From: a virus
Reading direction: 5' to 3' (one strand)
Length of the DNA: 20,389 nt
Virus record (IMG/VR): IMGVR_UViG_3300021197_001041
Span: 1 to 20,389 of that record
Program-made: the position numbers and the translations under genes
The notes under the pieces: model-generated
Databases searched by the model: none
What the model was told of the DNA's origin: nothing
The model's input: the letters and a program-made list of their open reading frames with translations, nothing else
Shown here: in pieces, positions 13,681 through 20,057 of the stretch
How positions within the stretch are numbered: position 1 is the first letter of the stretch
Layout of the letters: every line of letters starts with the position of its first letter

Positions 13681-14001
13681 TTAATTGTGACCTGATTCCT
13701 TAGCCCAATGGTATAGGGCTACATCAAGAGGGTTATCATAATCTACTGTGCTGATAGTACGACCTAAAAGTCCCACATATTGCTTACTACCGTAATCTTG
13801 TAGGATACGTAGTTCCTTAGTGTCATTGACTTTAATAACCTCGGTTAGTCGGTGGTGTTCTTGTTTACTTACCTGAACTAAAATCTCAGATGGAAGTAAA
13901 TCTTCATCACAATGAGGACAGTACGCATCATATCCCTGTGTCACTGTGTTTAGGTCTTTACTTGCAACTGTTTTACAACGATCGTGTATTACTTTATACA
14001 T
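13681..14001 (-). CDS. Protein of unknown function with a CxxC motif
   Basis: A 106-residue protein. Start taken as ATG 14001, preceded by AGGAGA; the frame's GTG at 14004 is less well placed. It overlaps the end of the methyltransferase gene by eight bases. It contains DAYCPHCDEDLLPSEI, a lone CxxC half of a zinc site, with Cys and His elsewhere (HDRCKTVA, QEHHRL) that might complete it. Then strands (ELRILQDYGSKQYVGLLG) and YDNPLDVALYHWAKESGH. No family recognised. Confidence 0.62.
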   Translation of the reverse strand: MYKVIHDRCKTVASKDLNTVTQGYDAYCPHCDEDLLPSEILVQVSKQEHHRLTEVIKVNDTKELRILQDYGSKQYVGLLGRTISTVDYDNPLDVALYHWAKESGHN

Positions 14002-14671
14002 CACTCTCTCCTATATACTCTTTAGCTATATTGAACATCTTTTCTTCTATCTCAATACCTATAAAGTCACGACCTAAACTAAGGCATACTTTACCTAATG
14101 ATCCACTACCCATAAAGGTATCTACTACAGTATCACCCTTTTTACTATGAAGTTTTAGTAAAGTTTGTAGTACCTGTGGTGGTTTCTGTGTAGGGTGTAC
14201 CCTCGCCTTGCTGCTTAGTGTGGGGCATGTTATCACTTTCTTTTTACCCTGTATACCTACATCATTATCAAAAGGAGCATTCTTACCTCTTACAAAGATG
14301 ATAAATTCCACCTCCTCTTGGTATTTACCATGTGCAAATGGTACGGGGTTGGTCTTCTGCCATATAAGTAAAGTAGTACTCAGCTTTCTAGCTTCGAAGA
14401 ATGCCATAGTCTTAGCTATCTGTTTATTAGAGCAGAAGATAAGAAGATTAGGTGTCTTACACACCCTCAACATCTCAGAAAATACATTCTCCATATCGAA
14501 ACCATTAGAGATTTCTTTAATATGGTTATCGTGTAACTTACGTTTAAGGTTTACATTCTTAGTACCACCATGCGTATCTAACTCATAAGGTGGGTCAGTA
14601 AACACTAGGTCTACACTCTTACTGTCCATTCTCTTTAATACTTCTAGGCAATCTTCGTTGTATAATTCCAT
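13994..14671 (-). CDS. DNA adenine-N6 or cytosine-N4 methyltransferase, beta class
   Basis: A 225-residue protein with GGAG before ATG 14671. It has the catalytic motif IV DPPY at 26-29, preceded by SVDLVFT. A middle target-recognition region includes LIWQKTNPVPFAHGKYQEE. HPTQKP lies at 159-164 and the AdoMet-binding motif I DTFMGSGSLG at 185-193, followed by GRDFIGIEIEE. Motif IV before motif I defines the beta class (N6/N4 family, PF01555 type). These enzymes transfer a methyl group from AdoMet to an exocyclic amine in DNA. No restriction endonuclease is nearby, so it is a solitary phage methylase that could protect phage DNA from host restriction or act in regulation. Target site cannot be read from sequence. 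Confidence 0.9.
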   Translation of the reverse strand: MELYNEDCLEVLKRMDSKSVDLVFTDPPYELDTHGGTKNVNLKRKLHDNHIKEISNGFDMENVFSEMLRVCKTPNLLIFCSNKQIAKTMAFFEARKLSTTLLIWQKTNPVPFAHGKYQEEVEFIIFVRGKNAPFDNDVGIQGKKKVITCPTLSSKARVHPTQKPPQVLQTLLKLHSKKGDTVVDTFMGSGSLGKVCLSLGRDFIGIEIEEKMFNIAKEYIGESDV

Positions 14672-14713
14672 ATTATTTCTCCGTTATATGTTTATGTATT
14701 TAGTTGATATAGA

Positions 14714-14741
14714 GCATTCTACACGAGATAATGTAGAATGC
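14714..14741 (-). promoter_or_regulatory. Perfect 10-bp inverted repeat over promoter-like boxes
   Basis: Arms GCATTCTACA (14714-14723) and TGTAGAATGC (14732-14741) are perfect complements with an 8-base loop. On the minus strand, TTGCAT (14743-14738) and TAGAAT (14721-14716) are spaced 16 bases and overlap the two arms, about 45 bases before the methyltransferase ATG. This is the arrangement of an operator over a promoter. There is no T-run, so a terminator is less likely. Alternatively, it is an RNA stability hairpin after the polymerase gene. Confidence 0.45.
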
Positions 14742-14772
14742 AAGGGTTATTTTAGTATAATTTTACAATTAG

Positions 14773-14991
14773 TTAGTGGGTTTGTAGGTAAGTCCCTTTA
14801 CTACCTAAATCACTGACCTTAAAACCACCATCAAGGTTAAAAGCAAACTCAGGTGATCCTTGATTAGGGAAATACTCAGGGTTTTTCTTATACCAATCAA
14901 ATACGTAATCACTTGCATATTTATAAGATTCACACATAAGTTCACCTATTAAATCCTCAGAACCATCCCAAGCTTCACATAAGTACTCATC
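14773..14991 (-). CDS. DNA polymerase exon 3 (C-terminal 72 codons)
   Basis: It starts with GAT GAG (Asp-Glu of motif C), then YLCEAWDGSEDLIGELMCES and YKYASDYVFDWYKK, and ends GGFKVSDLGSKGTYLQTH before TAA 14775-14773. The 'DEYLxE...A.E.ashYf....l.G..KxG..W..tH' end is that of T7-like polymerases (T7 ends NWAICH). Confidence 0.92.
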   Translation of the reverse strand, partial: DEYLCEAWDGSEDLIGELMCESYKYASDYVFDWYKKNPEYFPNQGSPEFAFNLDGGFKVSDLGSKGTYLQTH

Positions 14992-17879
14992 CCTACTGTT
15001 ATAGAGTTCGTCATACCTTAAGTAATCTCTACTCTCTGGGGTTTCTCCCAGTGGCGGACTAAATCACGTTCCTATTAGGAACTTCCACGTTTCGACTTCA
15101 CTTGAAGCCTACTCCCTCTCGGGATAGTCTCTGCACACGCTTTCGCTTGCTCAGTATTGCCTTCTACTAACAACATTACACTAGTCTCACGACTATAATA
15201 ATACGCCTAGCTAAGGTTTCACTGAATTAGTGGAATTCTTCGACTCACCTTACGATGAGAAGCCACAATGTTGTCTATGGTAATCTAATACTTGGTAACC
15301 CTTATCTATTAAACCTCTACTTACTAATTCTCTATTAAACCAGTTCACCGCTATCTTTTGACAAACTGCTTCAGTCGGATTCTTCAAAAAGGTTCGTTAG
15401 ACCTCTCTAGCAGCTTTACCTGCATCTCTATGTCACCATAGAAGCCGAGACTATATCTTCACCCTCTGTATTAACAGTAGGGGCTGTGCGCTTCCCTTTA
15501 AAGCTCTCGCTACCACTTGGCGGTATGGTGTTCATAATCCTAAGAGGATCGTATCACCTAGTCGTTGCACCTTCAAACCGATCACTCGGTGAGCTTGGCT
15601 CAGAATTACCTAATATAGGCTTCCTCTGAATTCACACAGTTTCCAACTAAGATTACTCTTAGTACAAGGCAATGATAAATAAAACCTTGGATCAAATAAT
15701 TTATGGCTTTATGGTCAGATTTACAAAAAACCCAATAACCACAGGGTAATGGTATATACCAACCTTTACCTCTTTTATACTTACTCTTATTAGCTTTAAG
15801 CCAAGCACCTACTCCATCTAGACCCATTTGTCTTAAGAAGTTCTCTCTCTTCTCATCACCCTCACTAGCAGGAATACCTAACATAAATGCTAGTAACTCT
15901 CCTGCACAACCAAAGATAACTCCGAAGCTACTACCTTTAGATTTCTTACGTCTAAGAGCTATAGAGTGTAGTAGTTCTGGGTCTTGTGTCTCAATCGCAA
16001 GTTTAAACTCAGCATCTGATACTAACCCAAAATTTCTAGCGGAGTGACAGTGAGCAGACTGTCCTACATAGACCTCTTTGCCTGTCTCATCTTTAACTAC
16101 TTCTTGCCCTGATGCAACAGCTTCATAGTACTCGGAGTTCTTAGCGAAGAAAGCAGCAATAGCTAATTGAGCAGACTTCATATCAGCACCAACCAACCTC
16201 ATACCTTCTTCAGCTATCAAGATACTTCTTATTTCCTCTCCAAGCAGTGCACCTTCTCCGGCTGCATTGACCCAAACTCGGTGGCTTCCCCGAGATGTAG
16301 CAGTAGCGAAGTTATTAACCCCCGCAGGTAACCTACCATCTTCTCTGACATAAGCAAGTAACCCTTTATGTTCAGGATCTTTCACATTAGAGATAAACCT
16401 ACGTCTATGTACTGTAGTGTTATACTCTCCTATATCTTTACCTAGACCTCCTTCTATATTCTCGTAATCTTTCTCACCTATTTTAGGGGAAGTTGGGATC
16501 ACTTGCCTTTTCTTAACCTTCTTGTGCATCTGGTTCTCATACGCTGCTTTAGGCGGATAACTTACCACCATATCATATTCTGCCCTAACCTTAGTGCCGT
16601 TTGAATCCGTCTTATCATTCCATTCAGCTACCTGCTTCAAACCCCCTTTTATCAGCATACCCTTAACAACTTCGTGTTGTGTCATACTACTCTTATTAAA
16701 AGCTACCCTAGTGTGTGGACCACAAATTAAATCTGTATCCTCTGGGGCTACACCAAAATACTGACAACAATTAGCATTCAATACTTTAGTCTCTAATACT
16801 TCTTTCTCTATATCCCAATCTTTAGGTTTAGTATCAGGGTGGTTTGTTTTAATCCACTTAGTTAGGTCAGCTTTCTTTATATAAGTAGGTGACTCACCGT
16901 AACTAATATTAAACCCTGAGTAGTTATTAACTTTCTCTGTCTTATGGAAATTCACTGAGGGTTTCACATAAGGTTTAATAGGTTGTATCTTAGTTTCACC
17001 TGCTCTTGTAACTGTTTCTAGTTCATCGGGTGGTATTTTATTCTCAGGCCAAGACAATGCTCGCATGAGGTCACTTCTAGGGACTTTAGCACCTGCGGGT
17101 TTAACCGTAGGAGGTAGTAAGGGTTCAATCTCACTAGAGAGTTTATCCGTGACTATATCCCACTCTTTAACACACCGTTCCATATGAGGGACATCTGCTT
17201 TAACACCTCTTATTTCTTGTTGTGCTGCGTTCTCTGCATATTCGAACTCAACTTTGTAGGCTAATGTTAGGTCTATGCCTATGTTCTTTAGTTTACGTGC
17301 TTCTTCATCTAAGTATTTATGGCAGAAAGCTTGGGTCTTTGTATCTACTATACATCTATGAAGCATCCAAGCATTCATAACACTAAAATCTTCTACTTTA
17401 GGTTTTTTATTACCTTCTAGTAATGAGTAAGCTAGTAAACCATGACCACTTTTAGCTCCTTTTGGGCAAGGTCGGTCGAACAGTTGCATCTTACTTTGTA
17501 TGAACGTATCAACCCAAGCTTCTGGTGGTATGACACACTTAGGCCATATCTTCTTGATAACTACAGCATCGTATGTAGCTGTATTGTGTACAGAGAGTTT
17601 GCTACCGTTCTTTGCTGCTAAGTACCAGAACCTAACTCCATCTAAAAGTGAGCCATCTCTTTTAGGTATTATGTGTTGTTCTTCTGTATCCTCATCTAGT
17701 ACAGTAGTGTTATCATATTCAGGGTAATCATGGAATACGAACACTTCATCTGATTCTAAATCTCGGCTTACAATACACCAAACATCTTCTGGTTTGTTAA
17801 CAACATCAATAAAACCCCTACATTCTATATCACTAGCAAGTATTCTATTGGTGTATTTACTTTTATCTGGTATTGCCAT
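14773..17879 (-). CDS. Family A DNA polymerase, split by two group I introns
   Basis: The gene joins 17879-15684 (732 codons), 15375-15277 (33) and 14991-14773 (72 plus stop) to give 837 residues. ATG 17879 has GAGGAG in front. An N-terminal 3'-5' exonuclease domain begins ASDIECRGF (DxE, as in T7 DIE), then VHNTATYDAV. The polymerase domain has motif A GADMKSAQL (Asp566), the O helix RKKSKGSSFGVIFG (about 644-656; Phe652 where T7 has Tyr526), then NYLIQG|TEAV, like Pol I QGTAAD, and motif C DYH|DEYLCEA. The unspliced frame stops 25 codons into intron 1 (TAA at 15606) and lacks motif C, so splicing is needed for an active enzyme. It lies after the primase-helicase gene and copies the phage genome with it. 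Confidence 0.93.
14992..15276 (-). ncRNA. Group I intron 2 in the DNA polymerase gene
   Basis: 285 nt on the minus strand, no ORF. The 5' exon ends CCAT; P1 pairs CCAU with GUGG across a 10-base loop, with U.G at the cut. The four bases CAUU before GUGG can pair with the first exon 3 bases GAUG as P10. The core shows a P/J segment GGCAATACTGAGC (close to intron 1's), a GCGAAAGC loop, Q/R TGTGCAGAGACTA, P7.1 TCCC-GAGA-GGGA, P7.2 GGCTTCAAGTGAAGTC, P8 GTTCC-TAATA-GGAAC, S GATTTAGTCC (P7 GACTA/TAGTC) and a P9 hairpin CTGGG...CCCAG. P3 may be TTCCAC with GTGGAA. It ends ...CAGTAGG. Removal joins the His codon to GAT GAG. Confidence 0.9.
15277..15375 (-). CDS. DNA polymerase exon 2 (33 codons)
   Basis: A 99-base exon, in frame with neither stop nor start of its own. 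It encodes TEAVCQKIAVNWFNRELVSR, then GLIDKGYQVLDYH. It aligns with the T7/Pol I segment after Q-G/S (AGALICKLW..., TAADIIKRAM...) and ends with the His of the HDE motif. Read on, the frame meets TAA inside intron 2. Confidence 0.92.
15376..15683 (-). ncRNA. Group I intron 1 in the DNA polymerase gene
   Basis: 308 nt on the minus strand, no ORF. The 5' splice site follows CAAGGT. P1 pairs CAAGGU with GCCUUG, with U.G at the cut. P2 is ACTAAGA-GTAA-TCTTAGT. P3 is CTGTGTG with CGCACAG. The P/J region reads GGTAATTCTGAGCC, P5 is ACCGA-GTGA-TCGGT, the Q/R segment is GAAGGTGCAACGACTA, and P8 is CCCT-a-CTGT with ACAGAGGG. The S segment GAAGATATAGTC pairs GACTA with TAGTC as P7. A P9 hairpin with GTGA loop follows. 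The intron ends ...AATCCG, giving the terminal G. Removal joins QG to TEAV. The P7.1/P7.2-like insert fits subgroup IA. The exon 2 side of P10 is weak. Confidence 0.92.
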
Positions 17880-17908
17880 AATTTTCTCCTCTATTTTATA
17901 CTAGAAAG

Positions 17909-17934
17909 GCAACTATACCCGAAGATATAGCTGC
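17909..17934 (-). other. cUUCGg hairpin between primase-helicase and polymerase genes
   Basis: On the minus strand GCAGCTATATC-TTCG-GGTATAGTTGC: an 11-bp stem (two G.U pairs) closed by C(UUCG)G, in the 68-base gap ending about 30 bases before the polymerase start. A weak T-stretch follows. It is probably an RNA processing, pausing or stabilising element controlling the ratio of the two replication proteins, like intercistronic hairpins in T4. Confidence 0.65.
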
Positions 17935-17947
17935 TGTCTACTGTTAA

Positions 17948-19861
17948 TTAAAAGTTATGATCAGGGTGTATCACCTCTTGCTGTTGACTACCTTTACCAC
18001 CTCGTCTTTGGTTAGTAGTTTCATCTTCTACAGGAAGCCTAGTAGCTGCTAATTCAGGGTTAGCTGCCATGTGGTCATCTAAATCATGTAGAGTCCTCTC
18101 TTTGTAATCATAGTATATGTCACAAGCATGACCTGTAGTGCCTCCTCGTATCTTTGGTAAATCCACACAAGTGGTATTACGTAGGATAGGACATTCTGCC
18201 ATCTTATCTCGATTGATAACTATATTACAATCCGCAGATTGAACGAAAGTACCCGAACCTAGTACATCATATTCAGTAACCTTACGAACCTTACCATCTT
18301 TATCAGAACTGGGTTTCCTAGTATGCATCACATTTATGAATACTATACCTTCCTTTTTCTTCTGCTTCTGCCACATCATGAAATCTTCTTGTGCTTCAGT
18401 TCCTAATGAGCGTAAGAAGTCTGTAAGTGGATCAAAGATAATAAGCTTAGACCCATACTGTGATACTGCTCTTTCTACACAGGCTTTAAGGCTATCAGGA
18501 CTACCACTCCTTTCATCTAATACATGATAGCGGGATTCACCTGCATCATTAGTAAGAAGGTCTTGTATAAGATCTTCGTTAGCAGGGTCATCTAGTACAG
18601 CCAGTGCATCTGCACCTTCTTCAAACCAAGATAGGTTATTCTTCAAGTGCATACTAAGGAAATCTACAGTAAGCTCACCTGTGGTTCGCTCTAACGACAC
18701 AATAGTTGGGACTAATGGACTGTTCCAAAACCAATCATATAGTAGTGCATCAGTGAACAAACTCTTACCTATAGAAGTATCACCCACAAGATTTATGATG
18801 GCCCCAGTGGTTTTTATACCACCACGCATAGCCTTTTGTAGTCTATGTAAGAAAGGCGGTAATGCAATCTTTTCACTGTTTAAAAAATCCTTAGCTTCTT
18901 GTAGTGCACCTGCAGAGTGTTTTAATTCTGATGGTAAAAACTCTTTAGCACCGTAGAAACTACGAACAAATTGTTTCTCCTTACCACTACGCAACATATC
19001 ATTAGGGTCATTACTGGAAATCTGTGCTATACGTACTTTTTCTTTAGGTAATACTGCGGCAGTAGCCTTATTAGCGGCTTGACCTGCTTCATCCATATCA
19101 AAACACAATACTATAATATCGAAAGAGTCACAGAATTCATAGTTAAGTGCTACTTGTTTAGCTGCACTACCTTCCCCTGTAGTAGGACTTACTACCGCAA
19201 TAGGATCATAGTCTCCTTGTTTTCTTCTCTCTTGGTCATCTTTTAACATTTGGAATGCAGATGTCTTACATAACTCACCGCCTACAATAAGCAGATACTT
19301 GCCACCTGTATTAAACTTACTCTGACCTGATAATTGACTATTAACACCAGTGACACCTGTTTTATTCCAAGCTTTAGGCTCATACTTTATCTTGTATCCC
19401 GTAGGCCAAGGACTCCCTGCTGTAGTTTCTGGATACCTCTGAGAGACTACCTTACCTGCACAGTTAAGTTCTGTTAAATGCCCAAAGAATTGACTTATTT
19501 CATCTCTAACACCTCTATGATTGTTAGATACATATCCGAATTTCTTGATGTAATTCCGTACTGCATCTTTTTCCATAGGCTTTGCCTTAGGCTTCTTGAC
19601 GAAATTCTTTTTATCAACAACAACACCACCCTCACAACCTAGTTCACCACCGACACTTGAGTTGTGTGTTTGTTCCATAGTGAAGCTTTGAGAGCATGAG
19701 TAACAGTAGGCATCATACCAAACCTCTCCGTTAGTTTCTTCATTACCACAATGTTCGTAAACAGCGAGAGCATCTGAAGAATTACATTCTTTCTTACCTT
19801 TCACTTCCCCTGCAATACAATGATAATGTTCTACGCAATCCCCTGAATCTAAATCTTTCAA
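17948..19861 (-). CDS. DNA primase-helicase, T7 gp4-like
   Basis: A 637-residue protein starting at TTG 19861, with AAAGGAG seven bases in front; the TTGA overlaps the previous stop. Residues 14-60 form a zinc-binding region (C26-NSSDALAVYEH...YCYSC), less regular than usual because only one close Cys precedes the NSSDA element. A TOPRIM-like primase core has VGGELC (Glu196) and LCFDMDEAG (Asp255, Asp257), then NDPNDML. The RecA-type helicase has Walker A GDTSIGKS (360-367), the catalytic Glu region VSLERTTGE, Walker B KLIIFD (472-477) and NVMHTRKP. The hexamer unwinds DNA and makes primers, acting with the polymerase encoded next. The C-terminus ends ...DHNF; a terminal Phe matters for partner binding in T7 gp4. 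Confidence 0.9.
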   Translation of the reverse strand: MKDLDSGDCVEHYHCIAGEVKGKKECNSSDALAVYEHCGNEETNGEVWYDAYCYSCSQSFTMEQTHNSSVGGELGCEGGVVVDKKNFVKKPKAKPMEKDAVRNYIKKFGYVSNNHRGVRDEISQFFGHLTELNCAGKVVSQRYPETTAGSPWPTGYKIKYEPKAWNKTGVTGVNSQLSGQSKFNTGGKYLLIVGGELCKTSAFQMLKDDQERRKQGDYDPIAVVSPTTGEGSAAKQVALNYEFCDSFDIIVLCFDMDEAGQAANKATAAVLPKEKVRIAQISSNDPNDMLRSGKEKQFVRSFYGAKEFLPSELKHSAGALQEAKDFLNSEKIALPPFLHRLQKAMRGGIKTTGAIINLVGDTSIGKSLFTDALLYDWFWNSPLVPTIVSLERTTGELTVDFLSMHLKNNLSWFEEGADALAVLDDPANEDLIQDLLTNDAGESRYHVLDERSGSPDSLKACVERAVSQYGSKLIIFDPLTDFLRSLGTEAQEDFMMWQKQKKKEGIVFINVMHTRKPSSDKDGKVRKVTEYDVLGSGTFVQSADCNIVINRDKMAECPILRNTTCVDLPKIRGGTTGHACDIYYDYKERTLHDLDDHMAANPELAATRLPVEDETTNQRRGGKGSQQQEVIHPDHNF

Positions 19862-20046
19862 TATTTTTCTCCTTTATCATTTTTACTATAACAACCATAA
19901 CATACAATTTTACCTTCACTATTATTCCATTGTATATTACCCTCCGTAAACCTATGACCACACTCATAACATTCACTAGGCTTTCCTACTACCAAGCCTA
20001 TCATTACCAATACAAGTATAATTAATAGTGCTATAATTAACTCCAT
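19858..20046 (-). CDS. Small membrane-anchored zinc-ribbon protein
   Basis: A 62-residue protein. Residues 1-21 are a single hydrophobic helix (ELIIALLIILVLVMIGLVVG), followed by a C-x2-C...C-x2-C ribbon: CYEC at 26-29 and CYGC at 49-52, with basic residues between. It probably anchors a zinc ribbon at the inner membrane. The ribosome site (AAAGG) is modest. Its TGA overlaps the TTG start of the primase-helicase gene, so translation is coupled. I do not recognise the family; membrane association of replication is one possible role. Confidence 0.6.
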   Translation of the reverse strand: MELIIALLIILVLVMIGLVVGKPSECYECGHRFTEGNIQWNNSEGKIVCYGCYSKNDKGEKY

Positions 20047-20057
20047 ATCAAAAACCT

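Noticed and set aside
13423-13695. 90-codon plus-strand ORF
   Set aside because: It runs antisense through two minus-strand genes with good starts and has no start context of its own.
14208-14588. 126-codon plus-strand ORF
   Set aside because: It is antisense to the methyltransferase, whose motifs are complete, and has no ribosome site.
14714-14741. Intrinsic terminator after the polymerase gene
   Set aside because: The stem is perfect but no T-run follows on either strand; the promoter overlap is a better explanation.
14992-15024. A 3' splice site at TAT|GAC GAA (giving YDEL) instead of GAT GAG
   Set aside because: DEYLCEA matches polymerase motif C far better, GAG-side P10 pairing exists, and the intron then ends with G as required.
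15606-15683. The 25-residue end of the 757-codon polymerase ORF as a true C-terminus
   Set aside because: It follows directly after LIQG, is unlike any polymerase sequence, and lies in the 5' part of intron 1, including its P1 and P2 elements.
15276-15683. Polymerase broken by frameshifts or decay (pseudogene)
   Set aside because: All three coding parts are intact and in frame after precise removal of two elements with group I cores.
14992-15683. tRNA genes or an insertion sequence in the split region
   Set aside because: No cloverleaf or CCA-type arm, and no transposase or terminal inverted repeats; the paired segments fit group I introns.
19794-19976. 60-codon minus-strand ORF
   Set aside because: It is a frame shadow across the zinc-ribbon gene and the primase-helicase start, without a ribosome site.
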